Positions 53,269 to 61,363 of a DNA stretch of 64,000 nt are shown piece by piece. Origin of the DNA: G963675935 sp963675935 (GTDB lineage Bacteria; Planctomycetota; Planctomycetia; Pirellulales; Thermoguttaceae); the NCBI GenBank assembly GCA_963675935.2, contig OY780964.2:868001-932000 (forward strand), written 5' to 3'. Each line of letters begins with the position of its first letter. Within the stretch, counting starts at the first letter, position 1. The notes below the pieces were generated by a model. It did not search any database. It was not told where the DNA came from and saw only the letters and a list, made by a program, of their open reading frames with translations. The position numbers and the translations under genes are program-made.

Positions 53269-54339
53269 ATGGAATTGCGAATGTACCGTGCTCGGTTGGT
53301 TCTGGCATTTGTCGCCGTCGTTCTGATGTTCTTCGTCCAGGGTTGCAACAAGCCGAAGTTTCTCAATGTGTCGTATGACCCGACGCGCGAGCTGTATCAA
53401 GACTTCAATAAGGTTTTTGCCGAACATTGGGCAAAAGAAACCGGTGAAAAAGTTGAGTTGAGCCAGTCGCACGGCGGATCGGGCAAGCAGGCTCGCCATG
53501 TGATCGATGGTCTTGAGGCCGACGTGGTGACGCTGGCCTTGGCCAACGACATCGACGCCATCGCAACGAAATCGGACGGCCTAATCGCCCGTGATTGGCA
53601 AAAACGACTGCCGAACAACAGTGCCCCGTACACCTCAACGATTGTTTTCCTCGTGCGCAAGGGCAATCCGAAGGGCATCAAGGATTGGGCTGATTTGATT
53701 AAGCCAGGCGTGGAGATTATCACGCCCGACCCGCAAACTTCCGGCGGGGCATGTTGGAATTATCTGGCCGCTTGGGGATTTTCGCTCCAACGCGAGTTGG
53801 GCGATTTGTCAAAGCTGCACGATCCGAAACAAGCCGATGCGGTCGAGAAAGCTCAGAAGAACGCGTTTGAATTCGTCAAGGCGATGTACGCCAATGTGAA
53901 AGTGCTCGACAGCGGCGCTCGCGGCGCGACGCTGACCTTCGTCGATAAAGGCCGAGGCGACGTGCTTTTGGCTTGGGAAAACGAAGCGATCTTTTCGGTC
54001 AACGACATGAAGAAGGGCGAGTACGAAATCGTCGTGCCGTCGATCAGCATTTTGGCCGAGCCGTCGGTGGCCGTGGTCGATAAGAATGTTGACAAGCACG
54101 GCACGCGGAAAATCGCCGAGGCGTATCTGAAATATCTCTACTCGCCGGAGGGCCAGAAAATCGCCGCGGAGCATTACTATCGGCCGCGCGACACGCAAGG
54201 CATTTCCGAAGAGACCATGAAAAACTTCCGCGATGTCAAGCTGTTTACGATCGACGACGTGTTCGGCGGCTGGGCGAAAGCCTATAGCGATCACTTCGGC
54301 AAAAACGGCTTTTACGGAAAGATGTCGAAAACGAAATAA
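53269..54339 (+). CDS. sbp: Sulfate ABC transporter substrate-binding protein
   Basis: The 356-residue protein starts MELRMYRARL with a hydrophobic signal ending FFVQGC, a likely lipobox that anchors it by a lipid. LNVSYDPTRELYQDFNKVFA, SHGGSGKQARHVIDGLEAD and the NPKGIKDWADLIKPG/TPDPQTSGGACWNYL blocks are diagnostic of sulfate/thiosulfate-binding proteins (Sbp/CysP). AGGGGTG precedes ATG 53269; the longer frame from GTG 53218 lacks a site. First gene of sbp-cysT-cysW. Confidence 0.95.
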   Translation: MELRMYRARLVLAFVAVVLMFFVQGCNKPKFLNVSYDPTRELYQDFNKVFAEHWAKETGEKVELSQSHGGSGKQARHVIDGLEADVVTLALANDIDAIATKSDGLIARDWQKRLPNNSAPYTSTIVFLVRKGNPKGIKDWADLIKPGVEIITPDPQTSGGACWNYLAAWGFSLQRELGDLSKLHDPKQADAVEKAQKNAFEFVKAMYANVKVLDSGARGATLTFVDKGRGDVLLAWENEAIFSVNDMKKGEYEIVVPSISILAEPSVAVVDKNVDKHGTRKIAEAYLKYLYSPEGQKIAAEHYYRPRDTQGISEETMKNFRDVKLFTIDDVFGGWAKAYSDHFGKNGFYGKMSKTK

Positions 54340-54342
54340 CTG

Positions 54343-55167
54343 ATGGTTTTCAAGCAACGCAGCGTTCTGCCTGGATTCGGCGTGACCATGGGCTGCACGG
54401 TAAGCTATTTATGCTTGCTCGTGCTGATCCCCTTGGCGGGCCTTTTCGTAAAATCGTCCACGGCCGGTTGGAGCGATTTCTGGACGACGGTGACCGATTC
54501 CGAAGCCATCGACGCCTATAAACTATCGTTTCTTGGCTCGTTGGCGGCCGCCGCGATCAACGCCGTTTTCGGATTGATCGTCGCTTGGACGCTGGTGCGA
54601 TATTCGTTCTTCGGCAAGAAGTTCGTCGACGCCATGGTCGATTTGCCGTTTGCCATGCCGACGGCCGTTTCCGGTCTCGCGTTGTCGAAGTTGTATTTGG
54701 ACACCGGCTGGATCGGCCGGTGGCTCGCGCCTTTGGGCATTGAAGTGACGTACGCCCGCTGGGGGTTTGTCGTCGCATTGACGTTCATTGGTCTGCCGTT
54801 CGTGGTTCGCACGCTGCAGCCGGCGTTGGACGACATGGACCGCGAGATCGAGGAAGCGGCGGCCAGTTTGGGCGCCACGCGGTGGCAGACGTTTCGCATC
54901 GTCATTCTCCCGACGATTCTTCCTGCGTTGCTGACCGGCTTCGCGCTGGCTTTCGCTCGAGCGCTGGGCGAATACGGCTCGGTCATCTTCATGATGTCGG
55001 GCAAGACGGGAGAGGGAAAGGTCATTCCCATGTTGATTTTCTCGAAATTGGGTCAATATGAATTCGCCGGGGCGGCCTCCATCGCCGTGGTGACGCTCGG
55101 CGCGTCGTTTCTCATTTTGTTGTTCATCAATTTGACGCAGTGGTGGAGCCGGCGACACGCGGCGTAA
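54343..55167 (+). CDS. cysT: Sulfate ABC transporter permease, CysT/CysU type
   Basis: The 274-residue protein has six membrane segments. The permease EAA loop is DREIEEAAASLGATRWQTFR with the downstream ILPTILPALLTGFALAFARA; the block ALGEYGSVIFMMSGKTGEGK is typical of CysT. It begins 3 bases after the sbp stop, so the two are co-translated. It pairs with CysW to form the channel. Confidence 0.95.
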   Translation: MVFKQRSVLPGFGVTMGCTVSYLCLLVLIPLAGLFVKSSTAGWSDFWTTVTDSEAIDAYKLSFLGSLAAAAINAVFGLIVAWTLVRYSFFGKKFVDAMVDLPFAMPTAVSGLALSKLYLDTGWIGRWLAPLGIEVTYARWGFVVALTFIGLPFVVRTLQPALDDMDREIEEAAASLGATRWQTFRIVILPTILPALLTGFALAFARALGEYGSVIFMMSGKTGEGKVIPMLIFSKLGQYEFAGAASIAVVTLGASFLILLFINLTQWWSRRHAA

Positions 55168-55183
55168 AACGCAGCAAACAAAA

Positions 55184-55220
55184 CCGCTTGTGGTTTCGCA
55201 AAGACTTGCGGTTTCGCAAC
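55184..55220. repeat. Family E palindromes between cysT and cysW
   Basis: AAACCGCTTGTGGTTTCGCA and a partial copy ACTTGCGGTTTCGCAAC separate cysT from cysW by 87 bases. The hairpin could modulate the ratio of the two permeases. Confidence 0.6.
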
Positions 55221-55254
55221 GAAGTGTAATTTATTATCAAACAAGAGTCCTCTG

Positions 55255-56160
55255 ATGGCGGGAACCGTTTCGCTAAAACTGAAATCCGGCTCGGCTCGCC
55301 GCGCCGCGGAGACGATCACCGAGCCGCGATGGGTGCGATGGCTCTTGATCGGCGTTACGCTCGTGTTTCTCGGGCTGTTTCTATTCACGCCGCTGGTCGT
55401 TGTTTTTTGGGAATCGCTGCAATTCGGCTGGACATCCTACATCGACGCGATTACGGATCCCGATACCCGCTCGGCGATTCGCATGACGCTGTTGGTCGCG
55501 GCGATCGTCGTGCCGATCAATACGGTTTTCGGCGTTCTCGCGGCTTGGGCCATCGCCAAGTTTCGATTCGTCGGCAAGAGCGTGCTCATAACCTTGATCG
55601 ACTTGCCTTATAGCGTTTCGCCGGTCATTGCCGGCATGATTTTCGTATTGCTTTTCGGTCGGCAAGGCTGGTTGGGGCCGTGGCTCGAGTCGCACGACAT
55701 CCGGGTTATTTACACGCCGATCGGCATTGTCATTGCGACGTTGTTCGTCACGTTTCCGTTTGTCGCCCGCGAACTGATTCCGTTGATGCAAGCCCAAGGC
55801 ACGGAAGAGGAGGAAGCGGCCCGTGTGTTGGGCGCCAGCGGATTGCAGACGTTTTGGCGCGTTACTCTGCCGAACATCAAATGGGGATTGTTGTACGGCG
55901 TGATTTTGTGCAACGCCCGGGCGATGGGCGAGTTCGGCGCGGTGTCGGTTATCGTGGGCAACGTCGCCGACACCAACACGATGCCCTTGGACGTTGCGCG
56001 GCTTTCCGAAGGCGGCAGCCGCGCCGCATTGGCCGCGGCGTTCGCCGTGGCGTCGTTGTTGGCGATGTTGGCGTTGGTAACGCTCGTGCTCAAATCGCTG
56101 TTGCAATGGAAAACGGCCGAGCAGCTTTCGGCGGAAGAGTTGGGATATACGGGGGACTGA
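55255..56160 (+). CDS. cysW: Sulfate ABC transporter permease, CysW type
   Basis: The 301-residue protein has six membrane segments. The EAA motif is TEEEEAARVLGASGLQTFWR followed by VTLPNIKWGLLYGVILCNAR and AMGEFGAVSVIVGNVADTNT. Its N-terminus starts with a short basic leader before the first helix. Partner of CysT. The usual next gene, cysA, is displaced 1.4 kb downstream by a PIN/antitoxin island. Confidence 0.95.
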   Translation: MAGTVSLKLKSGSARRAAETITEPRWVRWLLIGVTLVFLGLFLFTPLVVVFWESLQFGWTSYIDAITDPDTRSAIRMTLLVAAIVVPINTVFGVLAAWAIAKFRFVGKSVLITLIDLPYSVSPVIAGMIFVLLFGRQGWLGPWLESHDIRVIYTPIGIVIATLFVTFPFVARELIPLMQAQGTEEEEAARVLGASGLQTFWRVTLPNIKWGLLYGVILCNARAMGEFGAVSVIVGNVADTNTMPLDVARLSEGGSRAALAAAFAVASLLAMLALVTLVLKSLLQWKTAEQLSAEELGYTGD

Positions 56161-56194
56161 CGGCATTTTTTGTTTTTATGTAAAGCCGCTTTAT

Positions 56195-56283
56195 GTAAAG
56201 CCGCGACCAGTGGTCGCGGTTGTGGTGGGGGAATCGTCGATTGCCGCGCGGCGCCCCTCCGCGACCACTGGTTGCGGCTTTAC
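56195..56283. repeat. Palindromic element, family K (GTAAAGCCGCGACCAG)
   Basis: GTAAAGCCGCGACCAGTGGT at the left is mirrored by ACCACTGGTTGCGGCTTTAC at the right. A partial tandem copy, TTTATGTAAAGCCG, precedes it. It marks the left border of the island splitting the cys operon. Confidence 0.88.
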
Positions 56284-56382
56284 AAACGATTGGGGCATAT
56301 TGACTTGCGACCCGCAAAGACATAAGTTGGAGTCAAGGCAACGGGCAAAAGAAGAATCGTATCCAGGCTGAGCGCCGCGATC

Positions 56383-56823
56383 ATGCATGATTGCTACATC
56401 CTCACATGGCATCATGGGACCAATCCGAGCTGCCAATGGTATATCCGTGGAATCAATCCAGATCGTTCGTTTTACGGTGAAATTAGACTTGAATGCAAAA
56501 GCGAGCATGTTGAGCCACGCGGAATAATTATCAATGTAGAAGGGCAGCTTTCAGAATCGGATTATCTTCGATTGGCCGGATCCATTGCTGAAATGCAGAA
56601 GCATGCAGTGTCCGAGGAAGATTCCAAAGGCTGCGAAGGAACGATTGCTTGCGGCTCAGTAACACACCCAACGATACTTTATCGGTATCATCCTGAATAC
56701 AACAACTCATCGTTGGCTGCCGTCGCTTTTCTTCAAGTTATCAAGATTCTTTCACCCTACCTATGCAATTACGAATCGTCGCTGATGCAGAATTGGAGAA
56801 AACCTTTTGATGCTAATCCATAA
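56383..56823 (+). CDS. Hypothetical protein in the cys-operon island
   Basis: The 146-residue product is lower in GC than its neighbours (CDCYI-like HDCYILTWHHGTNPSCQWYI and LSESDYLRLAGSIAEMQKHA). No family recognised, no signal peptide. The final codons and TAA lie in a degenerate family C arm (GATGCTAATCCATAACCTC). Base composition and position between repeats suggest acquisition with the adjacent toxin-antitoxin pair. It could be a decaying ORF. Confidence 0.5.
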   Translation: MHDCYILTWHHGTNPSCQWYIRGINPDRSFYGEIRLECKSEHVEPRGIIINVEGQLSESDYLRLAGSIAEMQKHAVSEEDSKGCEGTIACGSVTHPTILYRYHPEYNNSSLAAVAFLQVIKILSPYLCNYESSLMQNWRKPFDANP

Positions 56824-56826
56824 CCT
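56808..56826. repeat. Degenerate family C arm
   Basis: GATGCTAATCCATAACCTC resembles GTTATGCTAAAGCATAACCT. It overlaps the end of the 56383 ORF and supplies its stop. Confidence 0.5.
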
Positions 56827-56856
56827 CTGTTGAAACGAAAATGTGGAGACAGTTCC

Positions 56857-57342
56857 ATGCCAAATCCGCGGGTCTATATTGAAACATCGATTCCGAGCTA
56901 CTATTGCGAAACTCGGACGGATTCGCAAGCCGTGGTGTGGCGAAACTGGACGCAACATTGGTGGGACTTCAAGCGGCAATCCTACGAAGCCTTCATTAGT
57001 CCGGCCGTTCTCGACGAGATCGACACCGGCGATTATCCGACAAAACGAGATGTCTTGGCCCTGGTGGCGGATATGGCGGTTCTTCCCTTTGAAAACGAAG
57101 TGTGGGAGATCGTGAAAACCTACATCGACCATTCGCTGATGCCCGCGAATCCCGGCGGCGATGCGCTGCACTTAGCGATGGCGTCCTACCATAAATGTGA
57201 TTTTCTGTTGACTTGGAATTGCCGGCATTTGGCGAACGCAAACAAGTTTCAACACATCCGCGTCATCAATGGAATGCTGGGGTTGCATGTCCCCAGTTTG
57301 GTCACTCCGCTTGAACTGCTTGGCGAGGAGCCGTTAGAATGA
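56857..57342 (+). CDS. PIN-domain (VapC-like) toxin
   Basis: The 161-residue protein opens PRVYIETSIPSYYCETRTDS, the PIN subfamily with Glu in the first acidic position. ISPAVLDEIDTGDYPTKRD and GGDALHLAMASYHKCDFLLT followed by WNCRHLAN complete the nuclease core. It is probably an RNase toxin of a type II pair. ATG 56857 follows GGAGAC. The next gene overlaps its stop (ATGA). Confidence 0.9.
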   Translation: MPNPRVYIETSIPSYYCETRTDSQAVVWRNWTQHWWDFKRQSYEAFISPAVLDEIDTGDYPTKRDVLALVADMAVLPFENEVWEIVKTYIDHSLMPANPGGDALHLAMASYHKCDFLLTWNCRHLANANKFQHIRVINGMLGLHVPSLVTPLELLGEEPLE

Positions 57343-57530
57343 AACCCGACTTTCCAACAGATCCCACGATTGAACGAATCCGCGAAGCGCGCCGCAGCAT
57401 TTCCGAAAAATGTGGACACGATCCGAAGCGGCTCGTGGAATACTACAAGAAGCTCCAGGAAGAGAAATACGCCGATCGGCTTGTTAGACCAACAAAGCCC
57501 GTATCACAGGAATCGATTAAAAGAACTTGA
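57339..57530 (+). CDS. Putative antitoxin of the PIN toxin
   Basis: The 63-residue, charged helical protein reads DPTIERIREARRSISEKCGH then DPKRLVEYYKKLQEEKYADR. Small proteins of this type follow PIN toxins of the ETSIPSYY group in many genomes, generally unnamed. Its ATG overlaps the toxin stop, and it ends 3 bases before cysA, so cysA translation may also depend on it. The antitoxin role is inferred from position. Confidence 0.75.
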   Translation: MKPDFPTDPTIERIREARRSISEKCGHDPKRLVEYYKKLQEEKYADRLVRPTKPVSQESIKRT

Positions 57531-57533
57531 CTC

Positions 57534-58607
57534 ATGGGCATCGAAGTCCGCAACATCACGAAAACCTTCGGCGCGTTCACGGCCTTGAACGACGTGAGCC
57601 TAAGCGTGGCCACCGGCGAATTGGTCGCGCTGCTCGGGCCGTCCGGCTCCGGCAAGACTACGCTGCTAAGGATCATCGCCGGATTGGAACAGCCCGACGC
57701 GGGCAGCGGCGCCATCCTCTTCCACGACGAAGACGTCGCACAGCGAAACGTCGGAAGCCGGCAGGTCGGCTTCGTCTTCCAACACTACGCCCTGTTCCGC
57801 CACATGACGGTGTTCGAGAACGTCGCCTTCGGGCTGCGCGTGCGGCCAAAAAAACAGCGGCCCGGCCGAAATCTCATTTCCTACAAGGTCATGCGGCTGC
57901 TGAAACTCGTGCAGTTGGAGAGCATGGCCCATCGCTATCCGCACCAGCTTTCGGGCGGCCAGCGGCAGCGCGTGGCCCTGGCCCGGGCGCTGGCCATCGA
58001 GCCGAAAGTGCTGCTGTTGGACGAACCGTTCGGCGCGCTCGACGCCAAGGTGCGGCTCGAGTTGCGGCTGTGGCTTCGCCGGCTTCACGACGAAATCCAT
58101 CTGACAAGCGTTTTCGTGACGCACGATCAGGAAGAGGCCCTCGAGTTGGCAGATCGCGTGCTGGTGATGAACGAGGGACGCATCGAGCAGATCGGCACGC
58201 CCGACGAAGTCTTCCATAAGCCGGCCACCGAGTTCGTGGTGAAATTTTTGGGGCAGGTGAATGTTTTTCGCGGGCGGTTGGAGGGCGGCAAGGTTCATTT
58301 TTCGACGTTGGCCTGGGAATCGCCCGAACACGCCGGCTCGCCGATCCGGGAGGCCAGTGTGTTCATCCGGCCGCATGAGCTCGACGTGGACGTTACCCGC
58401 AATGGCCATCCGGCGCTTCAGGCCACGGTGACGCGCATTCATTCGGCGGGGCCGAACGTGCGGTTGGAGCTGGTGGCCGAATCGGGCGAGCCGCTCTGCG
58501 CCGAGCTTTCGCAGGAGCGTTATCGGTCGTTGAAAATCGTCAATGGCGGCACGGTGTACGTAACGCCCCGCGACGTGAAGGTGTTTGCCGACAAGCCGGG
58601 CGAGTGA
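57534..58607 (+). CDS. cysA: Sulfate ABC transporter ATP-binding protein
   Basis: The 357-residue ATPase has Walker A GPSGSGKTTLLRI, Q-loop VFQHYALFRHMTVFENVAFG, signature LSGGQRQRVALARAL, Walker B VLLLDEPFGALD and switch VTHDQEEALELADRV. The C-terminal domain has the TOBE-like IRPHELDVDVTRNG, typical for CysA. It powers CysTW import of sulfate. It lies downstream of an inserted PIN module, yet same strand and tight spacing suggest read-through. Confidence 0.95.
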   Translation: MGIEVRNITKTFGAFTALNDVSLSVATGELVALLGPSGSGKTTLLRIIAGLEQPDAGSGAILFHDEDVAQRNVGSRQVGFVFQHYALFRHMTVFENVAFGLRVRPKKQRPGRNLISYKVMRLLKLVQLESMAHRYPHQLSGGQRQRVALARALAIEPKVLLLDEPFGALDAKVRLELRLWLRRLHDEIHLTSVFVTHDQEEALELADRVLVMNEGRIEQIGTPDEVFHKPATEFVVKFLGQVNVFRGRLEGGKVHFSTLAWESPEHAGSPIREASVFIRPHELDVDVTRNGHPALQATVTRIHSAGPNVRLELVAESGEPLCAELSQERYRSLKIVNGGTVYVTPRDVKVFADKPGE

Positions 58608-58632
58608 TGAGCGACAAGACGGTTAGTCGTTT

Positions 58633-58777
58633 CTCGTTCCCACGCTCCGCGTGGGAACGCACTGCCCGGACGCTCCTGCGTCTCGCGACGCCCGGCCCAA
58701 GAGACAACATCGGTTAGCACTTCCCACGACGCGGGAGCGTCGAAAAAATGCGTTCCCACGCGGAGCGTGGGAACGAG
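58633..58777. repeat. Two-hairpin palindromic element, family D
   Basis: CTCGTTCCCACGCTCCGCGT at the left, and an inverted copy ending GAGCGTGGGAACGAG at the right, between cysA and tatC. The core differs from the 7573 copy. Confidence 0.88.
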
Positions 58778-58887
58778 AAATTTCGGCAACTTATTGTTTT
58801 CCAGTTCCTTACCCCCTGAAAAGCCCCCCCTTTTTTCATTGCGGCCCATCGCTCGGCGTGTTAAAATGGAATGTTTACCGCCAAACC

Positions 58888-59967
58888 ATGCCAGAACCTC
58901 GCGAAGACGATCTGTTCCGTGAAAGCACCATGACCTTCGGGCAACACCTCGAAGAGTTGCGGGTGTGTCTGTTCAAATCGATCTTCGGGCTGGCCATCGG
59001 ATTCGCCATCGGGCTCATGGTGGGCGGGTACGTGGTCGATTTCATCCAGCAGCCGCTCTCCAAGGCTTTGACCCGGTACTACCAGGACGAGTCGAAGAAC
59101 CGCGTCAACGCCGAGATGGGGAAGCTGGGCGATGCGTCGCCCTGGACGCCGGAGCAGGTGACGGAATTCGTGGAAACCGAGGGCCTGCTGGCTGACGAAT
59201 ATCGCGTCGATCCGGTCCAAATCCTCCAGGCATTGAAGACCGTATATCCCAAGCAGTTCCAAAACGTGGAACTGCCGCAACCAGCCGTTGCCGCCGAGTC
59301 GGATGCCGGAGACGCGACCGTCGCCCCGCCGCCAAAGCTTGTCCGCCTTTTCCTCTGGCACAGCAGCGGCGACGACGCCCGGCTGAAAACCAAGGGTCTG
59401 GCCATGTCGGAGCCGTTTTCGATTTACATCAAGGCGTCGTTGTTGGTCGGCGTGTTGCTGGCCAGCCCGTGGATTTTTTACCAGATTTGGCATTTCGTGG
59501 CGGCGGGCCTCTATCCGCACGAACGGAAGTACGTGCATCGGTATCTGCCGTTCAGCCTGGGGTTGTTCCTCGCGGGAGCGGCGTTGGCTTTCTTCGTGGT
59601 TTTCGAGCCGGTGTTGAACTTCCTGTTGAGTTACAACCGCAGCCAGGGCATTATTCCCGAGCCTCGCATCAACGAGTGGCTCAGCTTCGTGCTGATCCTG
59701 CCAGTCGGTTTCGGCATTGGGTTCCAATTGCCGCTGGTGATGCTGTTTTTGGAACGGATCGGCGTGTTCTCCGTCCGAAGCTACCTGAAACAGTGGCGCA
59801 TCGCGGTGCTGGTGATTTTCGTGACGGCGGCCATTCTCACCCCGCCCGATCCCTACAGCATGTTGCTGATGGCTTGCCCGCTGACGTTCCTCTACTTTGG
59901 CGGCGTGTTGTTGTGCAAGCTGATGCCGCGGCACACCAGCCCGTTCGACGGAACGAGGGAGAATTGA
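58888..59967 (+). CDS. tatC: Sec-independent protein translocase TatC with an extended first periplasmic loop
   Basis: The 359-residue protein starts MTFGQHLEELRVCLFKSIFG, the TatC signature after a short leader. TM1 is residues 30-50. The loop before TM2 spans about 52-178 and includes a Pro/Ala/Glu-rich part; TM2 starts at EPFSIYIKASLLVGVLLASP. FYQIWHFVAAGLYPHERKYV, FFVVFEPVLNFLL and FVTAAILTPPDPYSMLLMAC are conserved. In E. coli TatC this loop is some 30 residues, so about 90 are extra. The loop faces the periplasm, where folded Tat substrates pass. tatA/B are not seen. Confidence 0.95.
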   Translation: MPEPREDDLFRESTMTFGQHLEELRVCLFKSIFGLAIGFAIGLMVGGYVVDFIQQPLSKALTRYYQDESKNRVNAEMGKLGDASPWTPEQVTEFVETEGLLADEYRVDPVQILQALKTVYPKQFQNVELPQPAVAAESDAGDATVAPPPKLVRLFLWHSSGDDARLKTKGLAMSEPFSIYIKASLLVGVLLASPWIFYQIWHFVAAGLYPHERKYVHRYLPFSLGLFLAGAALAFFVVFEPVLNFLLSYNRSQGIIPEPRINEWLSFVLILPVGFGIGFQLPLVMLFLERIGVFSVRSYLKQWRIAVLVIFVTAAILTPPDPYSMLLMACPLTFLYFGGVLLCKLMPRHTSPFDGTREN

Positions 59968-59990
59968 GTTCGAGACGCGAAAGCAGGCAA

Positions 59991-60130
59991 GAAATAGCCG
60001 GCGGCCAACGGACGCCGGAAGAGTGCGGGTGAAGGCGGAATCTCGCTCAAACGAAGCAATTTTGCCATCCAGCCTCATCCAGCCGCGTATTTGCTCCCTT
60101 CCGGCGGTCGTTGACCGCCGGCTATTTTTT
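59991..60130. repeat. Palindromic element, family P (AAATAGCCGGCGG)
   Basis: GAAATAGCCGGCGGCCAACG at the left is mirrored by CGTTGACCGCCGGCTATTTT-type sequence at the right. It lies between the convergent tatC and 60146 genes. Confidence 0.8.
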
Positions 60131-60145
60131 GCAAAATGCGATAAC

Positions 60146-61048
60146 TCATGGTGTTTTTGACTTCTCCTCTTCGGCCAACGACAGCTTGCGGCGGAACGAG
60201 CGAACCTTTTCGCGAACCATCGTCGGAACTTTTTGCTGGATTAGATTCACCCCGTCGAACCAGCCGTAGGGTTCTTCATAAACCACGTGGCACTCGATAA
60301 ACACCGCCCCGGCAGGCTCGACAAGCCGGGTGATTTTGGCGTAGCCGCCGGCATGGCCGAACGGATGGGCCGCCCCCGGCTTGATCTCCGCCCGGGCGTC
60401 GCGAATCAGGGGCCGCCACTGGTTCGGATACTCGGCGTCGCGGTCGAAACGCGGATCGACTCGGCCCGCGGCCAGCACGGAATCCTTGCCCTTCACAACG
60501 GCGGCAAACCGTGTGGAACTGATCTCGACCCGCTCGAACAACGAAAACGTCGCGTAAAGGAACCGCTCTTCGTAGTCGCCCTTCGACGCGATCTTGAGTT
60601 TTCGCTTTTGCATCTCTTCGTCGGTCAAAGCGCCGGCCTTCGAGACGACGCCGCCTTTGCCCTCGCCGGACGACGTGAGCGATTCCAAAAACTCCTTCGA
60701 GGTGAGCTTGTTCCAGTTGCCGTGGGCGACGAACCATGTGTTGACGGTCCAGACGGTCGGCCGCTCGCCCTCGGCCGGTTTCGGCGCGCGGATTTTCGTG
60801 ACCACCGAGGCGTAGAACGATTTTTCCAGTATCGACTTGACCGGGTTGCGAGCGTCGGCCACCCGGCGGAGCGCCGCGAGCTGACCGGCCGCGTCCAATC
60901 CGTCGGCCATGATCGGCGGCGGGAGCTTGACCTTTGCGCCGTCGGACATCGTGACGCCTTGGGTGACGAGTTCCTTGAAAACGGGATTTTCCGTCGCCGG
61001 CTCGGCGGCCAGCGCGGCCAATACGATGGGGAGCAGTGTGAAGTTCAT
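60146..61048 (-). CDS. Secreted hypothetical protein
   Basis: The 300-residue protein has a short signal peptide (LLPIVLAALAAEPATE), then soluble sequence: FKELVTQGVTMSDGAKVKLP, AEYPNQWRPLIRDARAEIKP and WFDGVNLIQQKVPTMVREKV. No known family recognised. ATG 61048 is chosen because the 80-residue upstream extension is a translated family D repeat. It reads like a conserved planctomycete periplasmic protein, but its role is unknown. Confidence 0.75.
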   Translation of the reverse strand: MNFTLLPIVLAALAAEPATENPVFKELVTQGVTMSDGAKVKLPPPIMADGLDAAGQLAALRRVADARNPVKSILEKSFYASVVTKIRAPKPAEGERPTVWTVNTWFVAHGNWNKLTSKEFLESLTSSGEGKGGVVSKAGALTDEEMQKRKLKIASKGDYEERFLYATFSLFERVEISSTRFAAVVKGKDSVLAAGRVDPRFDRDAEYPNQWRPLIRDARAEIKPGAAHPFGHAGGYAKITRLVEPAGAVFIECHVVYEEPYGWFDGVNLIQQKVPTMVREKVRSFRRKLSLAEEEKSKTP

Positions 61049-61078
61049 GGGATAGTGGTTGTCGAAGTGTAATTGTTC

Positions 61079-61221
61079 CTCGTTCCCACGCTCCGCGTGG
61101 GAACGCACTGTTTGGGACGCTCCGCGTCCCTGCATTGCCGCAAAACTCGAAACAGCACGGCAATCCGCCGTCGCGGAACGCCGGTACGCCGGTGTGTTCC
61201 CACGCGGAGCGTGGGAACAAG
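61079..61221. repeat. Two-hairpin palindromic element, family D
   Basis: CTCGTTCCCACGCTCCGCGT at the left; inverted copy ending GAGCGTGGGAACAAG at the right. It fills much of the 61049-61363 divergent gap; the remainder shows no gene. Confidence 0.88.
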
Positions 61222-61363
61222 GCGCCCGTGTGATATTTTCCGCGATTTCTCGCCCTTTGTGTAGATGTCGCGCCGCGGAATTTTGGGATCGCAATTGACA
61301 CCGCCTACCGATGCTCCTACACTCGCATGGTCCTGGCCACTAGCCACTAGCCACGAATCTCCC

